A stretch of 25,206 bases of DNA from Porticoccus sp041592135 (GCA_041592135.1 JBFHQR010000021.1); one strand, 5' to 3'. Shown: positions 1-7,858, counted from the first letter of the stretch. Program-made: numbers and translations. The notes: generated by a model not told the origin, from the letters alone.

Positions 1-356
1 GCAGCGATGAGGTAATGCCCCATTGCGGAAATGTGGGCGCCCAGATAGCGAACCTGCCGATTGTCGGCGCCGCAGTTTATGCCCACGGTGAGGTTGCCAG
101 CCGTCACCGGGCGGTCAAACGGCAGGAAAGCCTGGGGGTTCTCGCAGGCCGGTAGCTGCGCCGACGAAGGGGTGATGGTCACGGTGACTTTATCGCCAAG
201 GGGCGCGGCCTGTTGCTCGAGAAAGGCTTGCGCGGTGGCCGTTGCCTGATCCGGCGCCGCTTCTGACAGCACCCAATGGCTGTATGTCATGGCGGCCAGG
301 AATAAGGGCAACCAGTTGTTTTTCAATGAGAAGGCTTTATTTCGTCGGTTGTGCAT
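1..356 (-). CDS. flgA: FlgA, flagellar P-ring assembly chaperone (N-terminal part, cut by window start)
   Basis: FlgA is a periplasmic chaperone that helps FlgI polymerise into the P ring. Only the first 118 codons are in the window; the gene runs off the left edge, so the C-terminal SAF-like domain is missing here. The start is the ATG at 356 (MHNRRNKAFSL), the only plausible start in the open frame, although no clear Shine-Dalgarno sequence precedes it. Residues 1-33 have a basic N-terminus and a hydrophobic stretch (WLPLFLAAM), consistent with export. The mature part has the FlgA pattern LPAC...NPQAFLPF followed by LTVGINC, with two cysteines about 25 residues apart, as in the disulfide-bearing N-domain of family members. 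It is divergent from flgB, the enteric arrangement. The identification rests on these motifs and the context. Confidence 0.88.
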   Translation of the reverse strand, partial: MHNRRNKAFSLKNNWLPLFLAAMTYSHWVLSEAAPDQATATAQAFLEQQAAPLGDKVTVTITPSSAQLPACENPQAFLPFDRPVTAGNLTVGINCGADNRQVRYLGAHISAMGHYLIA

Positions 357-524
357 AGCGGCTGCGCAGGCGTAAAGGGTGGATTCCTGTTGGTGGGGAT
401 TCTAAAGAGGGCGGTTGTTTCCTAAGGGGGGAAATGGCTGTTAAAACACCCCCTTTTTCTCATTTTGGCTGACAGCGCCACCCCTACACTGGAATTAATT
501 ACTAAGTAGGAGTGGGTTTTGCTG
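357..524. promoter_or_regulatory. flgA/flgB divergent intergenic region
   Basis: This 168-bp gap must carry the start signals for both flgA (leftward) and the flgB operon (rightward). I see no sigma-54 site (GG-N10-GC core), no sigma-28 site and no convincing sigma-70 site. It contains an inverted repeat AAGGGGG (424-430) / CCCCCTT (449-455) with an 18-nt loop, which could be an operator or a weak hairpin. A good Shine-Dalgarno (AGGAG, 508-512) serves flgB. Confidence 0.5.
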
Positions 525-941
525 ATGATTAACCAGCTGAACGACGCACTGGGCTTTCACAAAGAAGTGCTGAACTTGCGCCAGCAGCGCCAGCAGGTGC
601 TGGCCGGCAACATCGCCAATGCCGACACCCCCAATTTCAAGGCGCGGGATTTTGATTTTGCCGGGGAGCTTTCCAAGGCGGTCAAAAGCGGTCGGCCCGA
701 TCACGCAGGCGGGCATCTGGCCACCACCTCGGCGCGGCATATCGCCGTCGCCGGAAGTGCTCACCCATCCCTGCACAATCTGCAGTACCGGATCGCGGCT
801 CAGCCGAGTATGGATGGCAACACCGTGGAAATGGAGACCGAGCGGGTCCGTTTCGCGGACAACGCGGTTCGCCATCAGGCGAGCCTGACGTTCCTGAACG
901 GCTATATCCGCAGTATGAAAACGGCGATGCAGTCGGAGTAG
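525..941 (+). CDS. flgB: FlgB, flagellar proximal rod protein
   Basis: FlgB is one of the four axial proteins of the rod that crosses the periplasm; it is exported by the flagellar type III system. The product is 138 residues, normal for the family. The rod/hook signature NIANADTPNFKARD lies at residues 29-42, and the C-terminal helix (VRFADNAVRHQASL...SMKTAMQSE) is the usual packing segment. Start choice: an in-frame TTG at 519 lies 6 nt from AGGAG (508-512), while the ATG at 525 lies 12 nt away. I chose ATG because it aligns the N-terminus (MINQLNDALG) residue for residue with FlgB proteins such as that of Pseudomonas as remembered; TTG would add only two residues. It is the first gene of the flgBCDEFGHIJKL block, and a 96-nt gap separates it from flgC. 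Confidence 0.96.
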   Translation: MINQLNDALGFHKEVLNLRQQRQQVLAGNIANADTPNFKARDFDFAGELSKAVKSGRPDHAGGHLATTSARHIAVAGSAHPSLHNLQYRIAAQPSMDGNTVEMETERVRFADNAVRHQASLTFLNGYIRSMKTAMQSE

Positions 942-951
942 TTTGCCTGGC

Positions 952-968
952 GGTCGAGTAAACCGACC
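952..968. repeat. Small hairpin between flgB and flgC
   Basis: GGTCG (952-956) and CGACC (964-968) form a perfect 5-bp inverted repeat around AGTAAAC, shortly after the flgB stop. There is no T-tract, so it is not a classical terminator. The sequence resembles motifs in the fliK-fliL and fliF-fliE gaps. Confidence 0.35.
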
Positions 969-1037
969 ATTCCGCAATTAAAACTTGCCGCCGAAGGGGG
1001 ATACCCGGGCGGCAGATGACAGAGGAGGGGATAGGCC

Positions 1038-1448
1038 ATGTCGATGTTTTCCATTCTTGAAATTTCGGGTTCCGCCCTGGCGGCCCAATCCCAGCGAATG
1101 AACGTAACGGCCAGCAACCTTGCCAATGCGGAGAGCGTCACCAGCCCCGGGGGCGGCGCCTACCGGGCCAAACAGGTGATTTTCGAGAATGCCGCCTACA
1201 GCGCCCAGGCGGTGGGCGGGGTAAAGGTCTCGGAGGTGGTTGAAGACAGTTCGCCGATGCGACTCGAATATCGGCCGGAGCACCCGCTTGCCAATGACGA
1301 GGGCTATGTGGAAATGCCCAATGTCGATCCGGTGGGTGAGATGGTCAACATGATTTCCGCCTCCCGCTCCTATCAGGCCAACGTGGAAGTGATGAATACC
1401 AGCAAACAGTTGCTGATGAAAACCCTGACCCTGGGCGAGGGCATGTGA
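1038..1448 (+). CDS. flgC: FlgC, flagellar proximal rod protein
   Basis: FlgC is a rod subunit that assembles next to FlgB and FlgF between the MS ring and the distal rod. It is 136 residues, the standard length. Recognisable parts are the N-terminal helix (MSMFSILEISGSALAAQ), the family motif NLANAESVTSPGGGAYRAK at residues 27-45, the segment YVEMPNVDPVGEMVNM, and the C-terminal helix with ASRSYQANVEVMNTSK, which pack into the axial D0 core. The ATG at 1038 has a strong GAGGAGG Shine-Dalgarno (about 1022-1028). The stop TGA (1446-1448) overlaps the flgD ATG by one base, suggesting translational coupling. Confidence 0.97.
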   Translation: MSMFSILEISGSALAAQSQRMNVTASNLANAESVTSPGGGAYRAKQVIFENAAYSAQAVGGVKVSEVVEDSSPMRLEYRPEHPLANDEGYVEMPNVDPVGEMVNMISASRSYQANVEVMNTSKQLLMKTLTLGEGM

Positions 1449-2128
1449 TGCTGGTCAACGATGTCATTCAAAGCGCCAATGCCCAGGCTGCCGCCAGCGG
1501 TTCGCAGGCCAGCGGCAATAGCGCAAAAGAACTCGGCAATAATTTCATGACCATGTTGGTCACCCAGCTCAAAAACCAGGACCCGTTAAATCCGATGGAA
1601 AACTCGGAGCTCACCTCGCAGCTGGCGCAGATCAATACCGTCAGCGGCATCGAGGACCTGAACGCGACGTTGCAGGGCATCAATTCCCAGATTGAAGCGG
1701 GTCAGGCACTGCAGGCGGCGGGGGTGATTGGCAAGGGCGTGATGGTCGCCGGCGACCGGATACTGGTCGGCCCCGATGGCGCCTCCACCCCCTTTGGGGT
1801 CGAGCTGGAGAATCCGGCGGAGCAACTGGTGGCCACCATTGTCGATGGCAGCGGCGTGCCGGTCAGAAGTTTCGATCTGGGCGCCATGGATGCCGGTTAC
1901 CAGTCTTTTGTCTGGGATGGCACCCTGGAGTCCGGTGAATACGCGCCCCAGGGTGCCTACCGAGTGGTTGTCGAGGCGCAAGCTGGGGACGGCAGTGCGC
2001 TGGACAGCGGCACCTTCAACTATGCGGTGGTGCAGGCGGTCAGCACTGACCGCCAGGGTGCGACCCGACTCGATCTGGGGGGGATTTCCGAGCAGGTCCG
2101 TCTGCAGGATGTTCGCCAGATACTCTGA
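1448..2128 (+). CDS. flgD: FlgD, hook-capping (hook scaffold) protein
   Basis: FlgD forms the temporary cap at the tip of the growing hook and guides FlgE polymerisation; it is displaced by FlgK once the hook is complete. The 226-residue product has the conserved N-terminal segment FMTMLVTQLKNQDPLNPMEN at residues 33-52, followed by SELTSQLAQINTVSGIEDLN. An Ig-like/Tudor-like beta domain follows (about 85-226), with the typical FlgD wording YQSFVWDGTLESGEYAPQGAY read in two parts around the WDG triplet. A GTG at 1445 is also in frame, but the ATG at 1448 gives the usual TGATG overlap with flgC and lies 7 nt after GAGG, so I prefer it. Confidence 0.96.
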   Translation: MLVNDVIQSANAQAAASGSQASGNSAKELGNNFMTMLVTQLKNQDPLNPMENSELTSQLAQINTVSGIEDLNATLQGINSQIEAGQALQAAGVIGKGVMVAGDRILVGPDGASTPFGVELENPAEQLVATIVDGSGVPVRSFDLGAMDAGYQSFVWDGTLESGEYAPQGAYRVVVEAQAGDGSALDSGTFNYAVVQAVSTDRQGATRLDLGGISEQVRLQDVRQIL

Positions 2129-2188
2129 TCACAACATTTCAGCTTTGCATTTTTCACGACAGCACAGGCAGGCCGAGGAGGTCGTCAT

Positions 2189-3370
2189 ATGGGATTTTCG
2201 CAAGCACTTAGTGGCATCAATGCTGCCGCCACCAACCTGGAAGTCATCGGTAACAACATTGCAAACTCCCAGACGGTGGGGTTCAAGGGCGCGCACACGC
2301 TGTTTGCGGATGTCTTCGCCGAAGCCCAGGCGGGACTGGGTACCCGCGTGTCGGCGGTATTGCAGGACTTCAGCACCGGCACCCTGGAGAGCACTGGCCG
2401 CAACCTCGATCTGGCCATCAGCGGCAACGGCTTCTTCCGCTTTATCCAGAACGACCAGGTGGTGTTCTCGCGCAACGGCCAGTTGACCCTGAGCAGTGAC
2501 GGCTACTTCATCAATGCCCAGGGGGCCAAGCTGACCGGCTATCCGGTGGGCGGCGTCGGCGGCGATCCGGTGGCGTTGCAGCTGGGTTCCGGGAATCTGC
2601 AGGCGACGGCCACCACTGCCATCAGTTCCACCATGAACCTGGATGCCCGGACAGCAACAGTGGACCGGCTGACCGTCCCCTTTGATGCCACGGATGCCGC
2701 CAGCTACTCCTATTCAAACAATGTCACGATTTATGACTCCCAGGGCAAACCCCACAACAGCACGCTGTATTTCACCAAGACAGCCGACAATACCTGGGAA
2801 GTCAAGATGTCCCGCACCGGGGAGCTGGCGCCGGAAACCGCCACGCTGAATTTTGACACCAACGGTCTGCTGTCCAGCGCCGCCGGTCTCGGCAGTTTTA
2901 CCTTTTCTCCCGGCGGCGGTGTGGCGGATATTGATCTGGCGCTGAAGCTCGATGGCACCACACAGTTTGGCAATGAATTTGAAATCACCGCCGTCAACCA
3001 GGATGGCTACACCTCGGGCAGCCTGGTGGGTGTGCTGATCGATGACCGCGGCAATGTGGTGGGCAACTATTCCAATCAGCAAACCCAGATACTGGGCACC
3101 ATTCTGCTGGCCAACTTTACCAACCCGGAGGGTTTGAAACCCCTCGGCGACAATGCCTGGCAGGAAACCACCGAATCCGGGCAACCGCTGCTCGGCCTCG
3201 CCGGCACCGGTTTGCTGGGCAGTCTCGAGGCTGGGGCGCTGGAGAACTCCAACGTCGACCTGACCAAGGAGCTGGTCAACCTGATCATTGCCCAGCGCAA
3301 CTACCAGGCCAACTCCCAGACCATCAAGGTGCAGGACGAAGTACTGCAGAACGCGGTCAACCTGCGCTAA
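2189..3370 (+). CDS. flgE: FlgE, flagellar hook protein
   Basis: FlgE polymerises into the curved hook, the universal joint between rod and filament. The 393-residue product is close to the enteric FlgE length. It carries the N-terminal axial motif NNIANSQTVGFKG (residues 22-34), the block LDLAISGNGFFR around residues 72-83, variable surface domains in the middle (PFDATDAASYSYSNNVTIYDSQG and beyond), and the C-terminal core helix ending ELVNLIIAQRNYQANSQ...VLQNAVNLR. The ATG at 2189 follows a clear GAGGAGG (about 2175-2181). The 60-nt gap after flgD contains no recognised promoter. FlgE assembles under FlgD, and its length is set by FliK, whose gene is in the oppositely oriented block. Confidence 0.97.
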   Translation: MGFSQALSGINAAATNLEVIGNNIANSQTVGFKGAHTLFADVFAEAQAGLGTRVSAVLQDFSTGTLESTGRNLDLAISGNGFFRFIQNDQVVFSRNGQLTLSSDGYFINAQGAKLTGYPVGGVGGDPVALQLGSGNLQATATTAISSTMNLDARTATVDRLTVPFDATDAASYSYSNNVTIYDSQGKPHNSTLYFTKTADNTWEVKMSRTGELAPETATLNFDTNGLLSSAAGLGSFTFSPGGGVADIDLALKLDGTTQFGNEFEITAVNQDGYTSGSLVGVLIDDRGNVVGNYSNQQTQILGTILLANFTNPEGLKPLGDNAWQETTESGQPLLGLAGTGLLGSLEAGALENSNVDLTKELVNLIIAQRNYQANSQTIKVQDEVLQNAVNLR

Positions 3371-3382
3371 CGGGACTGAACC

Positions 3383-4141
3383 ATGGACCGCATCATCTAT
3401 ACCGCCATGAGTGGCGCCCGGCAGATCCTCGATCAGCAGGGGGTGGTCAGCCATAACCTGGCAAATGCCACCACCACCGGATTTCGCGCCCAGCTGACCG
3501 CCATGAGCGAGGCGTCGATGCCGGCCGATGCGCTCTACAACACCCGCATTCCGGTAATGGTGACCACCCCGGGCGCGGATTTTTCCAGCGGCCCCATCAG
3601 CGCCACCGGGCGCGATCTCGACGTGGCCATCGACGGCGACGGTTGGCTGGCGGTGCAGGCCGCGGATGGCAGCGAGGCCTACACCCGGCGGGGCGACCTG
3701 CAGGTGGACAGCAACGGCCTGGTGATGAGCGGCGCCCGCCCGGTGATCGGTGCGGGTGGTCCCATCACCGTGCCGTTGGGGGCGAAGCTGTCGGTGGGCA
3801 CAGATGGCACCATCAGTGCCATCGGCGAGGGTGAAGACCCCGACTCCCTGGTCGAGGTGGCGCGCCTGAAGCTGGTCACGGCCGGGGAGCAACCGCTGTT
3901 GCGCGGCGATGACGGCCTGTTTCGGGCGGCCCCCGGCGCTAATGGCGAGGCCGCGACACTGCCCCAGGATGAAAACGTGCGCTTGGCGCCCGGTTCCCTG
4001 GAGGGCAGCAACGTCAGCCCCCTGGAGAGCATGGTGGCGATGATCGATTGCGCGCGCAGCTATGAAATGCAGTTAAAAATTATTGAAACCGCCGACCAAA
4101 ATGCCCAGCGGGCCAACAGTCTGCTGTCAATTCAAGGTTAA
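3383..4141 (+). CDS. flgF: FlgF, flagellar proximal rod protein
   Basis: FlgF is a proximal rod subunit placed between FlgC and FlgG. The product has 252 residues, normal for FlgF. The rod/hook motif HNLANATTTGFRA is at residues 24-36, followed by the FlgF-typical MSEASMPADALYNTRIPVM region. The central D1 domain contains GRDLDVAIDGDGWLAVQ and YTRRGDLQVDSNGLV, and the C-terminal helix ends SYEMQLKIIETADQNAQRAN. The gene starts 12 nt after flgE, with a weak Shine-Dalgarno before the ATG, and sits directly before flgG, the usual order. FlgF and FlgG are paralogues; the shorter D1 region and the N-terminus MDRIIYTAMSGA separate this one from FlgG. Confidence 0.96.
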   Translation: MDRIIYTAMSGARQILDQQGVVSHNLANATTTGFRAQLTAMSEASMPADALYNTRIPVMVTTPGADFSSGPISATGRDLDVAIDGDGWLAVQAADGSEAYTRRGDLQVDSNGLVMSGARPVIGAGGPITVPLGAKLSVGTDGTISAIGEGEDPDSLVEVARLKLVTAGEQPLLRGDDGLFRAAPGANGEAATLPQDENVRLAPGSLEGSNVSPLESMVAMIDCARSYEMQLKIIETADQNAQRANSLLSIQG

Positions 4142-4155
4142 TGAGGTAACGCCCG

Positions 4156-4938
4156 ATGATTAAATCTCTGTGGATCGCCAAAACCGGGCTCGAGGCCCAG
4201 CAAATGCAGATGGACGTCATTGCCAACAACCTGGCCAATGTCAGCACCAACGGCTTTAAGCGATCCCGGGCGGTTTTTGAGGACCTGCTGTACCAGAATA
4301 TCCGCCAGCCGGGCGCCCAGGCGACCACCCAGAACAACCTGCCCTCCGGCATGCAGGTGGGCACCGGGGTGCGCCCGGTGGCCACCGAGCGACTGCACAC
4401 CCAGGGCGGCCTGCAGCGCACCGATAATTCCCGGGACCTGGCCATCAGCGGGGACGGTTTCTTCCAGGTGTTGATGCCCGATGGCAACACCGCCTTTTCC
4501 CGGGACGGCAGCTTTCAGGTCGACCAGAATGGCCAGTTGGTGACGGCCGGCGGCTACCCGGTGGAACCGGCGGTGATCATTCCGGAGAACGCCCTGTCCG
4601 TCAGCGTCAGCCAGAGCGGCATCGTTTCCGTGACCCAGCCCGGTGACAACCAGGTGCAGCAGGTGGGGCAGCTGTCGCTGTCCACCTTCGTCAACCCGGC
4701 CGGCTTGCAAAGTATCGGCGAAAACCTGTACCTCGAAACCACCGCCTCGGGCTCGCGCAATGAAAGCCTGCCCGGCATGAACGGCGCGGGCCGGCTTTAC
4801 CAGGGCTACGTGGAGACCTCCAACGTCAACGTGGTGGAGGAAATGGTCAGCATGATCCAGACCCAGCGGGCCTACGAAATCAACAGCAACGCCGTGCAGA
4901 CCAGCGATGAGATGCTGGCCCGACTGAGCCAGTTGTGA
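4156..4938 (+). CDS. flgG: FlgG, flagellar distal rod protein
   Basis: FlgG builds the distal rod, which passes through the P and L rings. The 260-residue length matches the almost invariant size of FlgG. The axial motif NNLANVSTNGFKRSR is at residues 24-38. It is followed by the FlgG-specific segment FEDLLYQNIRQPGAQ, which stiffens the rod compared with the hook, and then PSGMQVGTGVRPVATER. Further conserved blocks are RDLAISGDGFFQV and the C-terminal VEEMVSMIQTQRAYEINSNA. The ATG at 4156 comes 14 nt after the flgF stop, with GAGG nearby. A FlgJ with a muramidase domain encoded three genes downstream fits a rod that must pass the peptidoglycan. Confidence 0.98.
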   Translation: MIKSLWIAKTGLEAQQMQMDVIANNLANVSTNGFKRSRAVFEDLLYQNIRQPGAQATTQNNLPSGMQVGTGVRPVATERLHTQGGLQRTDNSRDLAISGDGFFQVLMPDGNTAFSRDGSFQVDQNGQLVTAGGYPVEPAVIIPENALSVSVSQSGIVSVTQPGDNQVQQVGQLSLSTFVNPAGLQSIGENLYLETTASGSRNESLPGMNGAGRLYQGYVETSNVNVVEEMVSMIQTQRAYEINSNAVQTSDEMLARLSQL

Positions 4939-4953
4939 CGGTGACGGGCTGAG

Positions 4954-5631
4954 ATGAAAATTGCTTCGCAAACGATTTGGCTGCTGCTGGCGAGTGTCTG
5001 CTTGCTGGCCGGTTGCAGCGGCAGTGCACTGACAAAGGACAGGGATGTCTTTGTGTCAGCGCCCGACTTCCCGCCGCCCGCCCAGCCCCAGGACAATGGC
5101 GCCATCTACCAGAGCGAGCAGAATTATTACCCGCTGTTCGAGGACCGCAGGCCGCGCCGTCCCGGGGATATCCTCACCATCGTCCTCAATGAGCAGGTCA
5201 GCGCCAGCAAGACCTCGGCGTCGACCGCCAATCGCAATGGCAGCGCGTCGCTGACCCCGGATATCCTGCCCAAGGGCCTGGAAAAACTCGGCGATTATAG
5301 TTTCGACCTGTCCGGCGACAACGATTTCAGTGGCGGCGGCAGCTCCAGCGCCAACAACACCCTGACGGGAACCATTACCGTGACGGTTCAGGAGGTGCTG
5401 CCCAGTGGCAATTTCCGGGTCACCGGCGAAAAACAGATCGGCATCAACCAGGGCACGGAGTATGTCCGCTTTGCCGGGGTGGTCAATCCGCGCACCATCA
5501 CCGCCCAGAACTCCGTTTCCTCCACCCAGGTGGCGGATGCCCGCATTGAGTACGTGGGCAAGGGCTATATCAGCGAAGCGCAGCGCATGGGCTGGCTGCA
5601 GCGCTTTTTCCTCAATGTGTCACCGTTTTAG
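4954..5631 (+). CDS. flgH: FlgH, flagellar L-ring lipoprotein
   Basis: FlgH forms the L ring, the outer-membrane bushing for the distal rod. The 225-residue precursor starts with a lipoprotein signal peptide (MKIASQTIWLLLASVCLLAGC): the lipobox is LLAGC, with the lipidated cysteine at residue 21. Later conserved parts include YYPLFEDRRPRRPGDILTIVL and GTITVTVQEVLPSGNFRVTG, with the C-terminal block VRFAGVVNPRTI followed by GYISEAQRMGWLQRFF, all typical of the family. It starts 15 nt after flgG and is followed by flgI after 15 nt or less. Its presence confirms a Gram-negative envelope with an outer membrane. Confidence 0.98.
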   Translation: MKIASQTIWLLLASVCLLAGCSGSALTKDRDVFVSAPDFPPPAQPQDNGAIYQSEQNYYPLFEDRRPRRPGDILTIVLNEQVSASKTSASTANRNGSASLTPDILPKGLEKLGDYSFDLSGDNDFSGGGSSSANNTLTGTITVTVQEVLPSGNFRVTGEKQIGINQGTEYVRFAGVVNPRTITAQNSVSSTQVADARIEYVGKGYISEAQRMGWLQRFFLNVSPF

Positions 5632-5646
5632 GGGAGGCCGTTGATC

Positions 5647-6774
5647 GTGTCGCTGTCCGCCATTTTTCTCAAGCCCGCACGGCTGGCAGCCCTCTGGCTG
5701 ATGCTGGCCATTCTGTGCGCGCCGACAGTACAGGCCGAGCGCCTCGCCGAGCTGTCCGATTTTGTCGGGGTGCGCGATAACCCGCTGCTCGGCTACGGCC
5801 TGGTCATCGGTCTGGACGGCAGCGGCGACCAGACCATGCAGGCGCCTTTTACCGGCCAGAGTCTCACCAACATGCTCTCCCAGTTGGGCATTACGGTGCC
5901 GCCGGGAACCAACATGCAGTTGCGCAATATTGCCGCGGTGATTGTCACCGCGCAGTTGCCGCCATTTGCCAGCCCCGGCCAGCAGTTTGACGTGGTGGTG
6001 TCCTCCGTCGGCAACGCCCGCAGCCTGCGCGGCGGCACCCTGTTGATGACGCCGCTCAAGGGCGCCGACGGCCAGGTGTACGCCATCGCCCAGGGCAACC
6101 TGCTGGTGGGCGGTGTCGGCGCCGAGTCCGGCGGCAGCAGCGCCCAGATCAATCACCAGTCCGCGGGCCGGATCAGCGGCGGCGCCATTGTCGAAAGGCA
6201 GGTGGCGACCCGGCTGGGCACCGAGGCGGGGCTGATCGAGCTGCAGTTGAAGCGGGCCGATTTTACCGTTGCGCGGGAGGTGGTGGCGGCCATCAACCGG
6301 GAGTTTTCCCAGCCGCTGGCCGCCGCACAGGATGGCCGGGTGATCCGCATACAGGGTCCGCTGGACAGCAATGCCCAGGTCAACTTCATGGCGCGGGTGG
6401 AAAACCTCTACATCAATATGCCGGATGCGGCCGCCAAGGTGGTGATCAATTCCCGCACCGGCTCGGTGGTGTTGAATCGCCGGGTCAGCCTGTTCCCCGC
6501 CGCGGTGTCCCACGGCAACCTGTCGGTGATTATTGAAAGCCGCCCCCAGGTGAGCCAGTCGGCACCCTTTGGCCAGGGTGATACGGTGGTGGTGCCGAAC
6601 AGCCGGGTCACCATCGAGCAGGAGCGGGGCAGTTTGCAGACCGTGGAAGGCGCCGACTTGTCGGAAGTGGTCAATGCCCTCAACGCTCTCGGGGCGACCC
6701 CCCAGGACCTGATGTCCATTCTCGAGGCGCTGAAAGTGGTGGGTTCCCTGCGGGCGGAGCTGGAGATTATCTGA
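5647..6774 (+). CDS. flgI: FlgI, flagellar P-ring protein
   Basis: FlgI forms the P ring around the rod in the periplasm and needs FlgA for assembly. Counting from the GTG at 5647 the precursor is 375 residues, a normal size. It has a Sec signal peptide (hydrophobic LAALWLMLAILCAP) ending TVQA at residue 30, then ERLAELSDFVGVRDNPLLGYGLVIGLDGSGD in pieces, which is the characteristic mature start. Other family blocks are QLRNIAAVIVTAQLPPFA and GGTLLMTPLKGADGQVYA. The C-terminus LNALGATPQDLMSILEAL is also typical. Start choice: a TTG at 5641 is in frame but only 3 nt from GGAGG (5633-5637); GTG at 5647 has a 9-nt spacing, so I prefer it. The difference is two residues. The stop overlaps the flgJ start by one base. 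Confidence 0.96.
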   Translation: MSLSAIFLKPARLAALWLMLAILCAPTVQAERLAELSDFVGVRDNPLLGYGLVIGLDGSGDQTMQAPFTGQSLTNMLSQLGITVPPGTNMQLRNIAAVIVTAQLPPFASPGQQFDVVVSSVGNARSLRGGTLLMTPLKGADGQVYAIAQGNLLVGGVGAESGGSSAQINHQSAGRISGGAIVERQVATRLGTEAGLIELQLKRADFTVAREVVAAINREFSQPLAAAQDGRVIRIQGPLDSNAQVNFMARVENLYINMPDAAAKVVINSRTGSVVLNRRVSLFPAAVSHGNLSVIIESRPQVSQSAPFGQGDTVVVPNSRVTIEQERGSLQTVEGADLSEVVNALNALGATPQDLMSILEALKVVGSLRAELEII

Positions 6775-7781
6775 TGGCGATAACGCCGCTGGCCAACAAC
6801 CAGTTCGCCCTTGACGTGCAGGGGCTGGAGCGCCTCAAGCACAGTGCCCGCAACGATGAGGCGGGGGCGCTGAAGGAGGCGGCCAAGCAGTTCGAGGCGC
6901 TGTTCCTACAGTCCATGCTGAAGAGTATGCGCGATGCCATCCCCAAATCCGATTTGATGGGCGGAGGCTCCCAGAGCCAGTTTTATGATTCATTGATGGA
7001 TCAGCAGTGGGCGCAACACCTGTCTGCGCGCGGGGTGGGGCTGGCGGATCAGCTGGTGGCGCATTTGCAGTCGCAGCAACAATTGGCCGGGCAGCTCCGC
7101 GACAGCGATGGCCTGGCCGGTATTTCCCGAGCCCAGCCGCGGCGCCTGACGGAGCAGCAGGCCATGGTTGAGCGCAACCCGCCGCCGACTGTGCCTAGCG
7201 CCAATACTGCCGGCGGGGTGCGCGGCGGGCTTACCGGTTACCTCCAGCAAATCCAGATGGAAGCCCCTGTCGGCGAGACCCTTGAGACCGTCGACACTTT
7301 CGAGCCCTCCCGGCCGCGGGCGACCGGCGCCGATTTTGTCGCGCAGCTGCAGGGGGTGGCCGCCGAGGTGAGCGAAGCCAGCGGTATCCCAGCTGAATTA
7401 ATGCTGGCCCAGGCGGTGCTGGAGACCGGTTGGGGGCGCCACCAGATGACCACCGCGGAGGGGCACAACAGTTACAACCTCTTTGGCATCAAGGCCGGCG
7501 ACAGCTGGCAGGGCAAGACCGTCGCCGTCGGCACCCACGAGGTGATTGACGGGCAGCGCCGCCGGATGCAAACCGAGTTCCGGGTTTACGACTCCTACCG
7601 GCAGGCCTTCGGCGATTACGCCGAGCTGATCCGTTCACAGCCCCGCTACCGGGCGGTACTTGAGGCCCCCGATGCCGAGCGCGCCGCACAGGCCCTGCAG
7701 CGGGGCGGTTACGCCACCGATCCCGAGTACGCGGACAAACTGATCGCCCTGATCAGGCAGGGCAATCGGGCGGCGGGGTGA
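6774..7781 (+). CDS. flgJ: FlgJ, rod cap with peptidoglycan-hydrolase (muramidase) domain
   Basis: FlgJ has two jobs: its N-terminal half scaffolds rod assembly, and its C-terminal glucosaminidase-type domain cuts peptidoglycan so that the rod can pass. The 335-residue protein is the two-domain form of beta/gammaproteobacteria, not the short form lacking the enzyme. Residues about 30-100 hold the rod-cap domain (EAAKQFEALFLQSMLKSMRDAIP). A proline-rich linker follows, then the enzyme domain from about 183 (FVAQLQGVAAEVSEASGIPAE). The motif AQAVLETGWGRH carries the expected catalytic Glu at residue 217, followed by SYNLFGIKAG and the FRVYDSYRQAFGDYAELI block. The ATG at 6774 overlaps the flgI TGA, suggesting coupling. 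A hairpin and the flgK sigma-28 promoter lie just downstream. Confidence 0.98.
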   Translation: MAITPLANNQFALDVQGLERLKHSARNDEAGALKEAAKQFEALFLQSMLKSMRDAIPKSDLMGGGSQSQFYDSLMDQQWAQHLSARGVGLADQLVAHLQSQQQLAGQLRDSDGLAGISRAQPRRLTEQQAMVERNPPPTVPSANTAGGVRGGLTGYLQQIQMEAPVGETLETVDTFEPSRPRATGADFVAQLQGVAAEVSEASGIPAELMLAQAVLETGWGRHQMTTAEGHNSYNLFGIKAGDSWQGKTVAVGTHEVIDGQRRRMQTEFRVYDSYRQAFGDYAELIRSQPRYRAVLEAPDAERAAQALQRGGYATDPEYADKLIALIRQGNRAAG

Positions 7782-7796
7782 GGGGCGGGCGCTATT

Positions 7797-7813
7797 CCCG
7801 GTCAAGAACCGGG
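7797..7813. repeat. Hairpin after flgJ, overlapping the flgK promoter
   Basis: CCCGGT (7797-7802) and ACCGGG (7808-7813) form a perfect 6-bp stem with loop CAAGA, 15 nt after the flgJ stop. No T-tract follows, so termination would be weak. The right part of the hairpin covers the -35 element of the sigma-28 promoter of flgK. Confidence 0.45.
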
Positions 7814-7828
7814 TGCCGCTGCCGATAA
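7802..7828 (+). promoter_or_regulatory. Sigma-28 (FliA) promoter of flgKL
   Basis: The -35 element TCAAGAAC (7802-7809) is followed by exactly 11 nt and the -10 element GCCGATAA (7821-7828), identical to the enteric FliA -10 consensus. The start point would be near 7835, about 24 nt before the flgK ATG. This places flgK and flgL in the late class as well as in read-through from the flgB operon. Confidence 0.85.
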
Positions 7829-7858
7829 TCTATTGAACGGGCCGCTAAGGAGTGGTTG

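Noticed and set aside
61..249. 62-codon plus-strand open frame at the left edge
   Set aside because: It is antisense to flgA, whose frame on the minus strand carries a signal sequence and FlgA motifs.
424..440. AAGGGGGGAAATGGCTG upstream of flgB as a possible FlhDC half-box
   Set aside because: It matches loosely, but three key positions differ and the partner half is poor; the match may only reflect a G-run next to AAAT.
2714..3892. 392-codon antisense open frame across flgE/flgF
   Set aside because: It is the mirror of GC-rich coding sequence, has low-complexity His/Gly/Ala composition, crosses two well-identified genes and has no family likeness.
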